Source: Micrococcus flavus (GTDB lineage: Bacteria; Actinomycetota; Actinomycetes; Actinomycetales; Micrococcaceae). Taken from it: DNA of 64,000 nucleotides. The position numbers and the translations under genes were made by a program. Under the pieces are notes generated by a model. It was given only the letters and a program-made list of their open reading frames with translations, searched no databases and was not told the DNA's origin. Each line of letters opens with the position of its first letter. Position 1 is the first letter of the stretch. Below are positions 8,907 to 16,764 of the stretch, in pieces. The stretch lies in the NCBI RefSeq assembly GCF_014204815.1, contig NZ_JACHMC010000001.1:2448793-2512792 (forward strand), written 5' to 3'.

Positions 8907-8992
8907 GAGTCAGAGCGTATGCCGCGGGGAGTCAGGTTTCTTCGCCCGCCGCGTACGATGCTCCCCAAGAGTTCATCGTCAGGAGATGAAGA
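8907..8992. promoter_or_regulatory. Divergent promoter region, desaturase operon and PucR-type regulator
   Basis: On the minus strand TACGCT (8919-8914) ends 7 bases before the ATG of the reductase. On the plus strand TACGAT lies near 8953-8958 and CAGGAG precedes the regulator ATG at 8993. A small inverted repeat, TTCATC with GATGAA 7 bases apart, overlaps the regulator's ribosome-binding site and could be an operator or a translational hairpin. Confidence 0.5.
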
Positions 8993-10192
8993 ATGCCCCG
9001 ATCCGGTGCCCCGTCCCCGCCCTGGCAGGCCCTGCCCGCGGACCTCGCCGACGCCCTCGCCCCCGTGGTCCCGGGGGTCGCGGACCGCATCATCGGCACC
9101 GTGCCGGACCAGATCCCCGCGTACGCCGCGGCCCGGGACGGCGGCTACGGCAAGAAGATCGCGTTCGGCGTGCGGACGGCCCTCGGGCAGCTCCTCAGCC
9201 TGCCCGGGACCTCCCGCCGGACCCTGAACCCGGAGACCCGCGACCTCATGGCCTCCCTCGGCGCCGGCGAGTTCCGGGAGGGCCGCACGATGGACCACCT
9301 CCTGGGCGCCTACCGCCTCGCGGCCCGGATCGCCTTCCGCGAGCTCTCCGAGGAGTGCGCCCGCCAGGGGATGGCGATGGGCGTCGTCGTGGACCTGGGG
9401 GAGTCCATCTGGGCGTACATCGACGAGCTCTCCGCCGTCAGCGCCCAGGCCTACGCCGCGGAGCAGTCGGCGCGGGCGGGCGTGCTCGAGCGGCACCGGG
9501 CCGAGCTGGCGGCCGCGCTCCTGCACGGCACCGCGGCGCCGGCGGAGATCGACCGGCTGTCCGTGGTGGCGGACTGGCCCGTCCCCGAGCGGCTGACGGT
9601 GGCGGTCCTGCCCGAGGAGGTGGACCCGGCCGTGCGCGCGGTGCTGGTGCGCCGCGGACTGGTCCTCGAGCGCGGCGGCGAGACCGTCCTGGTGGCGCCC
9701 TCGCCGCGTTCGCCCGCCGTGCGCCGGCGGATGCTCGACGCCCTCGCCGGGACGGGGGCCGTGGTGGGACCCACCGTGATCCCGTCCCGCGTGCCGACCT
9801 CCCACCGGGTGGCGCGGGCGCTCGCGGCCCAGCGTCCGGGGCTGCCGGGGGTGGCCGAGGGCGAGGCGATCCTCGCGGAGGAGCACCTGGGGGCCGTGGT
9901 GCTCGGCGCCGCCCCGGAGGTGCTGCGTCAGCTCTCGGACCGGGTGCTCGCGCCGCTCGACGGCCTCACGGACGGCAAGCGCCGGGCCATGGAGGACACC
10001 CTGGCCTCCTGGCTGCGCCACTGGGGTCAGCGGGCCCCCATGGCCCGGGAGCTCAGCGTCCACCCGCAGACCGTGGGGTACCGCGTGGGCCGCCTGCGGG
10101 AGCTGTTCGGGGACGTCCTCGAGGACCCCGACGCGCGGTTCGACCTGGAGCTGGCCCTGCGGGGGCGGGCGGTCGTCACCGGTGGACTTTGA
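8993..10192 (+). CDS. PucR/CdaR-family helix-turn-helix regulator
   Basis: 399 residues. The N-terminal two thirds form an alpha-helical sensor region without a recognised ligand motif. The C-terminus (about 330-390) is the PucR-type HTH: DTLASWLRHWGQRAPMAREL, then HPQTVGYRVGRLRELFG. It is divergent from the reductase-desaturase operon across 86 bp, so the simplest role is control of membrane-lipid unsaturation; that role is inferred from position only. The start follows CAGGAG at a good distance. Confidence 0.82.
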   Translation: MPRSGAPSPPWQALPADLADALAPVVPGVADRIIGTVPDQIPAYAAARDGGYGKKIAFGVRTALGQLLSLPGTSRRTLNPETRDLMASLGAGEFREGRTMDHLLGAYRLAARIAFRELSEECARQGMAMGVVVDLGESIWAYIDELSAVSAQAYAAEQSARAGVLERHRAELAAALLHGTAAPAEIDRLSVVADWPVPERLTVAVLPEEVDPAVRAVLVRRGLVLERGGETVLVAPSPRSPAVRRRMLDALAGTGAVVGPTVIPSRVPTSHRVARALAAQRPGLPGVAEGEAILAEEHLGAVVLGAAPEVLRQLSDRVLAPLDGLTDGKRRAMEDTLASWLRHWGQRAPMARELSVHPQTVGYRVGRLRELFGDVLEDPDARFDLELALRGRAVVTGGL

Positions 10193-10286
10193 TGCTGTGC
10201 GTCGGATAGGAATAGGTCCGGTGTGGGTCCCGTCACCCGCATCCGTGCGCCATCCCCCGTCTCGTCCGCCCGACCCTGAGGACACC

Positions 10287-10946
10287 ATGAAGAAGACCGC
10301 CACCGGCCTCACCCTGGCCGCAGCCCTGTCCCTGACCGCCTTCTCCGCCGCCCCGGCCTCCGCGGAGGTGCCCCTCTTCGACACCTGCGCCGAGGCGCGG
10401 GAGGCGGGCTACGGCAACTTCGTCCCGGGCGACGCCAACTTCGCTAACAAGCGTGACGCCAACAGCAACGGCGTCGTCTGCGAGGGTGAGGGCCTGCGTC
10501 GCACGGACGGGGCGTCCGCTCCTGCCCCGACGGCCACGCACGACCCGACCGACCAGGCCCTGCCGGACGCCGCCTACACCTACCCGGACTGCAAGGACGC
10601 CTACGCCGCCGGTGTCTTCAACATCCCGGCCGCCTCGGACGACTACCACGACGACCTCGACTCCGACCAGGACGGCGTGGGCTGCGAGTACAACGTCGAG
10701 TACGGCGTGATCGTGGAGGGCCGCGAGGAGGCCGCCGCCGAGGAGATCGCCGCGATCAAGGCCGCCGCCGTCCAGGAGTCCGACGACGAGGACGCCTCCG
10801 ACGACGAGCCGCAGGTCACCGTGGTCCCCGAGGGCACCCCGGACACCGGCGCCGAGGGCACCCCGCTGGCCCCGTTCGCCGCGGGCGCGCTGGCCCTGGC
10901 CGCCGTCGGCGGTGCTGGCGTGGCGCTGCGCCGTCGCCAGGCCTGA
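10287..10946 (+). CDS. Secreted excalibur-domain protein with C-terminal sortase-like anchor
   Basis: 219 residues. A Sec signal peptide (1-26, ending APASA) is followed by two excalibur calcium-binding domains with EF-hand-like loops, KRDANSNGVVCE (55-66) and DLDSDQDGVGCE (123-134), each with paired cysteines. An acidic linker leads to TPDTG (184-188), a hydrophobic helix (about 195-213) and RRR. That tail has the layout of a sortase signal, but the usual Leu of LPxTG is Thr. The gene 18 bp downstream encodes a sortase. The ATG at 10287 was chosen because it starts the signal peptide. Confidence 0.85.
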   Translation: MKKTATGLTLAAALSLTAFSAAPASAEVPLFDTCAEAREAGYGNFVPGDANFANKRDANSNGVVCEGEGLRRTDGASAPAPTATHDPTDQALPDAAYTYPDCKDAYAAGVFNIPAASDDYHDDLDSDQDGVGCEYNVEYGVIVEGREEAAAEEIAAIKAAAVQESDDEDASDDEPQVTVVPEGTPDTGAEGTPLAPFAAGALALAAVGGAGVALRRRQA

Positions 10947-10964
10947 CCCAGGGACATCCCCCGG

Positions 10965-11717
10965 ATGAGCCCCGCCGCACCGCGTCGCCGCGGACGCCTC
11001 GTCGCGTCCGCGGCGGCGCTGTGCCTGCTCCTGGCCGGCTGCGCCGGGCCGGAGACGACGCCGGCCGCCGCCCCCGCGCCGCAGCCCGCCCCGGGCACGA
11101 CGTCGGTCCCGGCCACGGCGACCCCCTCTCCCTCCGTCGAGCCGAGCACCTCCGCGTCCACCGGGTCGTGGTCCCGCGAGGACGCGGTGGAGGAGTACTG
11201 GGCCGAGGGCGCGGAGACGTCCGCGGCGGAGCCGGAGGCGGCCGCGCCCGAGGACGACGTCCTGCCCGCCGCCGTGCCCACCCGCGTGCGCGTGCCCTCC
11301 GTGGACATCGACTCCCCGTTGATGGAGCTCGGACTGCAGGAGGACGGCACGGTCGAGGTCCCGCCCACGGGCGAGGGCTCCCCGGCCGGCTGGTACCGCA
11401 ACTCCCCGACGCCCGGTGAGCGCGGCCCGGCGGTCCTCCTCGGGCACGTGGGGAACGCGCACGGTCGGCTCGGCGTCTTCGGCCGGCTGGAGGAGCTGGG
11501 GCCGGGCGACGTCGTCGAGGTGGACCGCGAGGACGGCACCACCGCGGTCTTCACCGTGGACCGCTCCGTCTCCTACGAGCGGGCCGACTTCCCGAAGGAC
11601 GAGGTCTACGGGAACACGGACGACGCCCAGCTGCGCCTGATCACCTGCGAGGACTACAGCGCCTGGACCGGACGCTGGGAGGCCAACCACGTCGTCTACG
11701 CGCGCCTGACGGGCTGA
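10965..11717 (+). CDS. Class F-like sortase anchored as a lipoprotein
   Basis: 250 residues. A lipoprotein signal peptide has lipobox LAGC (Cys26), then comes a Pro/Thr/Ser-rich stalk (about 30-95) and a sortase domain (about 105-250). The catalytic set is visible: His161 in LLGHVGN, Cys228 in LITCED and Arg237 in TGRWEANHVVYA. The pattern fits actinobacterial class F sortases. Most sortases are held by a transmembrane helix, so a lipid anchor is uncommon. It lies 18 bp after the excalibur protein gene and probably attaches that protein to peptidoglycan. Confidence 0.85.
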   Translation: MSPAAPRRRGRLVASAAALCLLLAGCAGPETTPAAAPAPQPAPGTTSVPATATPSPSVEPSTSASTGSWSREDAVEEYWAEGAETSAAEPEAAAPEDDVLPAAVPTRVRVPSVDIDSPLMELGLQEDGTVEVPPTGEGSPAGWYRNSPTPGERGPAVLLGHVGNAHGRLGVFGRLEELGPGDVVEVDREDGTTAVFTVDRSVSYERADFPKDEVYGNTDDAQLRLITCEDYSAWTGRWEANHVVYARLTG

Positions 11718-11841
11718 CCGCCCGCCTGCGCGCCCCGCGCGTCCCGCACCCCGGCCCTCGCCGTGCCCGGCCGGACCGGGATACGCTCCGCCCTGCACCC
11801 CGCGGATCAGCCCCGGGGGCCGACACCCGGAGGACACCGCC

Positions 11842-12060
11842 ATGCCGCAGAACCACGACCTGGACGCCCAGCTGGCCGAGGCCGAGACCTACCTCATCCA
11901 CGTGCTCACCGAGGCCGTGCCGCCGCAGGACCCCACGAACTTCGAGATCACCGCCGCCGCCCGCGACTTCTACGAGCAGCACGGCACCTACGACGTGCAG
12001 GGTGCCGGCGCCGAGGCCGCCGAGGAGCTGCTCGCCCGTCACCGCCGCCCCGTCCGCTGA
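11842..12060 (+). CDS. Small conserved-looking hypothetical protein (72 aa)
   Basis: A 72-residue soluble, acidic protein preceded by GGAGGACACCGCC before the ATG, which is a good ribosome-binding site. It begins MPQNHDLDAQLAEAETYL and appears mostly helical; no domain is recognised. It ends 14 bp before the oxidoreductase gene, so the two are probably cotranscribed. Confidence 0.55.
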   Translation: MPQNHDLDAQLAEAETYLIHVLTEAVPPQDPTNFEITAAARDFYEQHGTYDVQGAGAEAAEELLARHRRPVR

Positions 12061-12074
12061 CTGCGCTGCGCACC

Positions 12075-13031
12075 GTGACCCCCGTGGCGCCCCCGATCTC
12101 CACCGACCCGTCCGTGGCCGTCCTGATCTGGGGCGCCACGCACGTCCACACCCAGGACCACCGCGACGCCGTCGCACGCCATCCGCGCGCCCGCCTCGTG
12201 GCCGAGGTCTTCGACGACGGCGCCGCGGACCCCGCCGCGCAGGCGGCGGGGATCGACTGGGCGGGCGTGGACGCCGTGATCCTGGACGGCCGGACCGAGC
12301 ACCACGCCGCGCAGCTGCGCGCGGTGCCCGCCGGGACCCCCGTGTTCGTGGAGAAGCCCCTCGGGGTGGACGTCGCCGCGGCGGCGGAGGTGGCCGCCCT
12401 GCTCCGTGGCCGCCCCCACTCCGTGGGCTTCTTCCAGCACCTGCTGCCGGCCACGCGCCGGTGGGCGGCCCAGGTCCGCCTGGCCGCCGACCTCACGGCG
12501 GCCGCGCCCGAGCGGATCACCCTGGACTTCGGCCACGACGGCCGGGTCACCGGCATGTTCTCCGGCTCGCACGCCTGGATGGTGGACCCCGCCCGCGGCG
12601 GGTCCGGGAACTTCCTGGACCTCGGCCTGCACCTGGTGCACCTGGCCCGTCGCCTGGGCCTGGGACGCCTGGACCCCGTCTCCTGCACGCTCGAGCCCGC
12701 CGTGGACGGCCTGTCCGACGCCGGCGGGTCGGCCGTGCTCAGCGACGGCCGCACCGAGGTCCGGCTCAGCGTGACGGCGAACCGGCGGCGCGAGTTCACC
12801 GCGCGTGCCGAGTGGGCCTCCGGCGCCGGCGTGCCGACCTGGGAGGTGCGCGGCGGCACCCTGTTCCGCGACGGGCATCACGTCCTGACCGGCCAGGGCC
12901 CCGACGCGGCGATCGCCACCACCGCCTTCCTCGACGCCGTCACGGGCGAGCCGTCCGAGCTGGGCACCACCGACGCCGCCGAGGCGCTGGCGGTGCAGGA
13001 GCTCGTGGCGGCCCTGCTGGAGCTGGCCTGA
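12075..13031 (+). CDS. Gfo/Idh/MocA-family oxidoreductase
   Basis: 318 residues. The N-terminal Rossmann-like half contains VFVEKPLGVD, the family's EKP motif whose Lys binds cofactor and substrate. The C-terminal alpha/beta half has GGSGNFLDLGLHLVHLARRL, matching the conserved Gly-x-x-x-D-x-G-x-H segment. Members oxidise or reduce sugars and cyclitols with NAD(P); the substrate here is unknown. The classic GxGxxG is altered to IWGATHVH, which weakens confidence in tight dinucleotide binding. The GTG start at 12075 is the most upstream plausible one. Confidence 0.75.
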   Translation: MTPVAPPISTDPSVAVLIWGATHVHTQDHRDAVARHPRARLVAEVFDDGAADPAAQAAGIDWAGVDAVILDGRTEHHAAQLRAVPAGTPVFVEKPLGVDVAAAAEVAALLRGRPHSVGFFQHLLPATRRWAAQVRLAADLTAAAPERITLDFGHDGRVTGMFSGSHAWMVDPARGGSGNFLDLGLHLVHLARRLGLGRLDPVSCTLEPAVDGLSDAGGSAVLSDGRTEVRLSVTANRRREFTARAEWASGAGVPTWEVRGGTLFRDGHHVLTGQGPDAAIATTAFLDAVTGEPSELGTTDAAEALAVQELVAALLELA

Positions 13032-13048
13032 GCAGGGGCCCGCGCGGC

Positions 13049-13579
13049 TCAGACCAGCGACATCCCCATCACGGTGCGGGAGCTGATCCCCAGCGCCGCG
13101 AACACCTCGGCGGGCATGCCCGAGACGTCGTCGTCCACATGGGTCATCCCGATCTTCTCCGCCACGCGCCGCGACGCCGTGTTCCCCGGGTGGATGATCG
13201 CCACGAGCTGGTCCGCGAGGGCGCGATCGCGGGCGAGGTCCCGGCAGGCGGCGGCGGCCTCCGTGGCGTACCCCCGCCCCTGTCGGTCCGCGCGCACGTG
13301 GTAGCCGACCTCGAGCCGGCGCTCGCCGTTCACCGACTGCCAGGTCAGTCCGCAGTCGCCCAGGAACGCGCCCTCGTGGCCCTCGATGATCCACAGCCCG
13401 TGCCCGTCCTGCAGGTACCGCGTCCGGTTGCCCGCGATCCACAGGACCGCCTCCTCGGGCGTCTTCGGCGCCGGGTAGTGGGCCATCACGGCCGGGTCGC
13501 CGAGCAGCGCGGCCATCGGGACGACGTCGGCCTCCGTCATCTCACGGAAGCGCAGGCGGGCGGTGGGGGCGGGGAGCAT
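13049..13579 (-). CDS. GNAT acetyltransferase (RimJ/RimL-like)
   Basis: 176 residues with the GNAT fold. LRFREMTEADV at the N-terminus, GDCGLTWQ in the core strand, and YHVRADRQGRGYATEAAAA as motif A, whose Q/RxxGxA/G segment binds acetyl-CoA. HPGNTASRRVAEKIGM is motif B. The pattern resembles RimJ/RimL enzymes acting on amino groups of proteins or small molecules; the substrate is unknown. The start is leaderless-looking: TACGCT on the minus strand (13591-13586) ends 6 bases before the ATG. Confidence 0.85.
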   Translation of the reverse strand: MLPAPTARLRFREMTEADVVPMAALLGDPAVMAHYPAPKTPEEAVLWIAGNRTRYLQDGHGLWIIEGHEGAFLGDCGLTWQSVNGERRLEVGYHVRADRQGRGYATEAAAACRDLARDRALADQLVAIIHPGNTASRRVAEKIGMTHVDDDVSGMPAEVFAALGISSRTVMGMSLV

Positions 13580-13585
13580 GGGGCG

Positions 13586-13610
13586 AGCGTAGCCGCGCCG
13601 CCGGTAGCGT
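13586..13610. promoter_or_regulatory. Back-to-back leaderless promoters
   Basis: Only 38 bp separate the divergent ATGs at 13579 (minus) and 13618 (plus). TACGCT on the minus strand (13591-13586) is 6 bases from one ATG, and TAGCGT (13605-13610) is 7 bases from the other. Neither gene has a Shine-Dalgarno sequence, so both transcripts probably start at the initiation codon. Confidence 0.6.
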
Positions 13611-13617
13611 GCGGGGC

Positions 13618-14388
13618 ATGAGGATCGCTGCGCTCGACGTCGACGGGACCCTGCTGTTCGAGGACCGGATCGCCCCGGAGACGGTGGCCGCCGTCCGGGA
13701 CTGGCGCGCGGCCGGGCACCTGGCCGTGGCGGCCACGGGCCGCTCGATCGCGGCGTTCGAGCTCGCCCAGCGCGGCGGCCCCGTGGAGGTGGACTACGGG
13801 ATCCTGGCGACGGGCGCCGTCGTGGTGGACGCCGCCGGCGAGGTCCTGCACCGGCGCACCCTCTCGCGCGCCACCGTGCGTGCCGTCCTGGAGGAGGTGC
13901 GGGGCATGCCCGAGGTGGTCGCGTACGGGTCCGCGGTGGGGCGGGCGGACGGCCGGTTCTTCTCCACCCGCACGGACGGCCGCGGTCATGCGCTCCTGCG
14001 CGAGGTGCGCGAGCTCGGCCCGGACGCCGCGGACGCGGAGGACTTCATCAGCATGCCCGTGTGGATCCCCGACGACGCCGAACGGCGCCGCGTCGCCGAC
14101 TGGGTGGAGACGACCTTCGACGACGCCGTGGTCCAGGTCAACGAGCACTTCGCGGACATCCTGCCGGTGGGCTCCACTAAGGGGGACGCCCTGGGCTGGC
14201 TCGTGACGCACCTGGGGGTGCCGCGCGAGGAGGTCGAGCTGCTCACGTTCGGCGACTCCTGGAACGACCTGTCCATGCACGCCGTGGCGGACCGCTCCTT
14301 CAGCTTCCCCTGGTCGCCGGCGCCGGTGCGGGCGGCCACGCACGAGGTGGTCGACTCCGTGGCCGAGGCGCTGCCGCGGCTGATCTGA
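13618..14388 (+). CDS. HAD-superfamily Cof-type hydrolase
   Basis: 256 residues. HAD motif I is LDVDGTLL (residues 5-12, nucleophile Asp), motif III is the Lys in STKGDALGWL, and motif IV is FGDSWNDLSM, together a Cof/YidA-type phosphatase with a C2 cap between motifs I and III. Such enzymes dephosphorylate sugar phosphates or flavin and PLP derivatives. The ATG at 13618 is favoured over a GTG 9 bases upstream because TAGCGT is placed 7 bases before it. Confidence 0.85.
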   Translation: MRIAALDVDGTLLFEDRIAPETVAAVRDWRAAGHLAVAATGRSIAAFELAQRGGPVEVDYGILATGAVVVDAAGEVLHRRTLSRATVRAVLEEVRGMPEVVAYGSAVGRADGRFFSTRTDGRGHALLREVRELGPDAADAEDFISMPVWIPDDAERRRVADWVETTFDDAVVQVNEHFADILPVGSTKGDALGWLVTHLGVPREEVELLTFGDSWNDLSMHAVADRSFSFPWSPAPVRAATHEVVDSVAEALPRLI

Positions 14389-14404
14389 CGGGTGGGGCGC
14401 CGCC

Positions 14405-14869
14405 TCACACGACGCGCGTGAGCCGCCCGAGCGCGTACCCCATCAGCGGCCGGTAGGCCGCGAGCAGCCACCCCGGCCCGGTGACGGTCACGCCGGCGCG
14501 GGTGCCGGCGTCGTGGTGGTCCGGGGAGGGGCCGGCGGGCTCCACGGTGTGCTCCAGCGCCATGCGCCACGGTCCGAGGCGGACGTCCCACGCCCACGTG
14601 CGGGCGGCCGCGTCCACGGCGGTGATCCGGAACGGGACGGGCACCGCCCACGCCACCCGGACCGTGCCTGTGGTGCCGGGGCGGATCACCGCGTCCGCGG
14701 TCTCGACGCCGGTCAGGTGGGGGGCCCAGGACGGCCAGCGGTCCGGGTGCAGGTAGGCGGCCCAGACGTCGTCGGGGTGGGACGGGCCGGTGCGGGAGGT
14801 GTGGATCCGGCTGTGTCCGGGGACGGTGGGCCGGGTGCGGCGCGGGCGGGGGAACGGGCGGAGAAGCAT
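14405..14869 (-). CDS. SRPBCC (polyketide cyclase/START-like) protein
   Basis: 154 residues. After a basic N-terminus, the sequence SHPDDVWAAYLHPDRWPSWAP is the typical opening of SRPBCC proteins, followed by alternating strands (GTTGTVRVAWAVPVPFRITA) and a C-terminal helix (YRPLMGYALGRLTR). These small beta-barrel proteins bind hydrophobic ligands, but the ligand cannot be inferred. The gene converges with the HAD gene 16 bp away. Confidence 0.7.
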   Translation of the reverse strand: MLLRPFPRPRRTRPTVPGHSRIHTSRTGPSHPDDVWAAYLHPDRWPSWAPHLTGVETADAVIRPGTTGTVRVAWAVPVPFRITAVDAAARTWAWDVRLGPWRMALEHTVEPAGPSPDHHDAGTRAGVTVTGPGWLLAAYRPLMGYALGRLTRVV

Positions 14870-14928
14870 GGCCCCACGATCCCATGGGTGCGGGGAGCCC
14901 GGGCCTGCGGAGCGTCCAGAAGGTGAGA

Positions 14929-14951
14929 TCACGTCCACATGGTGAACGTGA
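14929..14951. promoter_or_regulatory. Inverted repeat in a divergent intergenic region
   Basis: TCACGT (14929-14934) and ACGTGA (14946-14951) form a perfect 6-bp inverted repeat with an 11-base spacer between the SRPBCC gene and the GIY-YIG gene. It could be an operator; no regulator is adjacent. Confidence 0.3.
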
Positions 14952-14988
14952 ATCCGTGGGCGTCGACTCAGTGAATCATCATGAACCC

Positions 14989-15579
14989 ATGAGGACCCCG
15001 CACCCCGCCTTCACCCCCAGCCCGGCCACGGGCGCCCTCCTCGCGCTGACCGCCGCCCGTGCGGTGCCCCACGCGGAGTTCGTCGCGGCCGCCCCGGACG
15101 CCCCCGGCGTGGTGGGCGTGCACGTGGACCTCGACGGCGCCCGTCGCCTCGGCCTGACGGACCGCGCCCTGGCGGGCGGCCTCGTCTACGTGATCGCCGC
15201 TCCCGTGTCCCTGCGGGACCGGGCGGTGCGCGCCCACTTCCAGTCCGGCCGCACGGCCGCGTCCCATCTGCGCGCCGGCGTGGCCGCGCTGCTCTCGGAG
15301 GACCTCGAGCTGGACGGCGTCCCGCGCAGCCCCGGCGTGTCCGGCCGACGCGGGCTGACCTCGGACGCCGAGGAGGAGCTGACCGCCTGGATGCGTGCCC
15401 ACCTGCGGCTGAGCTGGTGGGAGGCGCCGGAGGGCGTCGACGCCGCCGAGGTGGCCGCGGCCGTGACCCGCGAGCTCTCCCCGGCGCTGCACTCCACCGG
15501 CGTGGACCGCCCGTGGGACCGCCTCACCGAGAGCCGCCGGGCGATCGTCCAGCGGGCCCGCCGCTCGGCGACCCTCTGA
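14989..15579 (+). CDS. GIY-YIG nuclease-family protein
   Basis: 196 residues. The segment GLVYVIAAPVSLRDRAVRAHF followed by QSGRTAASHLRAGVAALL matches a widespread actinobacterial GIY-YIG group in which GL-Y-VG replaces the classic motif and SGRTxxSxLR follows. The second half, LTSDAEEELTAWMRAHLRL, is also typical of that group. The catalytic Arg/Glu set cannot be confirmed, and the second strand reads YVIAAP rather than YVGKA, so nuclease activity is uncertain. ATG at 14989 is chosen; an upstream extension would be low-complexity. Confidence 0.6.
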   Translation: MRTPHPAFTPSPATGALLALTAARAVPHAEFVAAAPDAPGVVGVHVDLDGARRLGLTDRALAGGLVYVIAAPVSLRDRAVRAHFQSGRTAASHLRAGVAALLSEDLELDGVPRSPGVSGRRGLTSDAEEELTAWMRAHLRLSWWEAPEGVDAAEVAAAVTRELSPALHSTGVDRPWDRLTESRRAIVQRARRSATL

Positions 15580-15709
15580 CGCTCACCCGCCGTCTTCCCC
15601 TCCCGCCGTTCGGGCCGCGACGCCCGCCGCGCTCACCTGTGAGGATGAGGTGCGTCACAGGCTGATCACGGCCGCGTGTCACCCGCTCGTCGTTCGCTTC
15701 GGAGGCCCG

Positions 15710-16705
15710 ATGACTCGCACCCGCACCCCCCTGCTCCTGACGACCGGCGCCATGGCGGCGCTCGCCTTGGCGACCGGTTGCGCGGCCGAGGAGGAGGTCT
15801 CGGCACCGGCCACGACGTCGACTCCTTCCTCCTCCACCATGGCCGCGACGGCTGCCGCGTCCAGCTCGCCCGACGCCCTCGCCTCGAGCTCTGCGATGGT
15901 CTCATCGGCCTCAACACCGAGTGCGGCCTCCTCCGAGAACACCGCCGGTGCGGAGTCGGAGACAGATGCCCCCACGACGTCGGCGCCGCCTGCGGCTCCG
16001 ACGGGGAGCGGGGAATCCGAGACAGAGGGTGACGAGGACTCCTTCGAGGCCTCGGCGGTCGCGGAGGCCGGGGCGGAGTCCGATGAAGGCGACGACTCCG
16101 ACGGCGGATCCGGGACCTCCGGTGACACAGCCGGCTCGGGCGAGCTGGCCTCGGCGCGCAGTCAGGCACGTTCGTACCTCGAATTCACGGGATTCTCGCG
16201 CACCGGTCTCATCGATCAGCTTGAATACGAGGGCTACTCGAATGCCGTGGCCACGGAGGCGGTCGACGGGATGGACATCGACTTCGACGCGGAGGCTCTC
16301 CAGTCTGCGGAGTCCTACCTCGAGCACACTGCGTTCTCCGGGGAGGGCCTCCAGGGGCAGCTCGAGTTCGAGGGGTACACCCCGGAACAGGCGGCTGGAG
16401 CGGTGGCCGCCGTCGGCGTGGATACCGCGTCCGAGGCCGTGGAGTCAGCACGGTCGTATCTGAAGCATTCCGGCATGTCCGAGTCCGGCCTGATCGACCA
16501 GCTCGAATACGAGGGCTTCTCCGCGGAAGAGGCGGCGTCCGCCGTCGAAGGTCTGGATGTGGACTGGGCCGCCGAGGCGGCGGAATCGGCGGCGTCGTAT
16601 CTGAAGCACACGTCCATGTCGCGGTCGGCTCTGATCGATCAGCTCGTCTTCGAGGGCTTCACGCCGCCCCAGGCCGAGGCGGGGGTGTCGGCCGCCGGCC
16701 TCTGA
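15710..16705 (+). CDS. Ltp-family lipoprotein with four helical repeats (superinfection-exclusion type)
   Basis: 331 residues. A lipoprotein signal peptide has lipobox ATGC (Cys24). A long Ser/Thr/Glu-rich, probably disordered stalk (30-145) follows, then four repeats of about 45 residues starting near 155, 202, 249 and 296, each built as SYL-(E/K)-H-x-x-x-S-x-x-x-L-x-x-QL-x-(F/Y)-EG-(F/Y). This repeat defines host cell-surface lipoproteins such as Ltp of Streptococcus phage TP-J34, which blocks DNA injection by incoming phages. Two repeats are normal in Ltp; four here. No phage genes are adjacent. GGAGG sits 4 bases before the ATG at 15710. Confidence 0.85.
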   Translation: MTRTRTPLLLTTGAMAALALATGCAAEEEVSAPATTSTPSSSTMAATAAASSSPDALASSSAMVSSASTPSAASSENTAGAESETDAPTTSAPPAAPTGSGESETEGDEDSFEASAVAEAGAESDEGDDSDGGSGTSGDTAGSGELASARSQARSYLEFTGFSRTGLIDQLEYEGYSNAVATEAVDGMDIDFDAEALQSAESYLEHTAFSGEGLQGQLEFEGYTPEQAAGAVAAVGVDTASEAVESARSYLKHSGMSESGLIDQLEYEGFSAEEAASAVEGLDVDWAAEAAESAASYLKHTSMSRSALIDQLVFEGFTPPQAEAGVSAAGL

Positions 16706-16723
16706 CGCCACCGCGTCACAACA

Positions 16724-16756
16724 CCGGGCGCCCCTTCGCCTGGAAGGGGTGCCCGG
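16724..16756. terminator. Hairpin terminator between Ltp lipoprotein gene and malG
   Basis: A 14-bp stem (16724-16737 with 16743-16756, one G-T pair) with a 5-base loop sits between converging genes. It is nearly identical to the terminator at 23396-23432 on the other side of the sugar transport locus. Confidence 0.85.
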
Positions 16757-16764
16757 CGTCGTCG

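Noticed and set aside
8837..10384. 515-codon minus-strand frame opposite the PucR-type regulator
   Set aside because: It is antisense to a clearly conserved HTH gene and runs into the reductase gene; no family resemblance.
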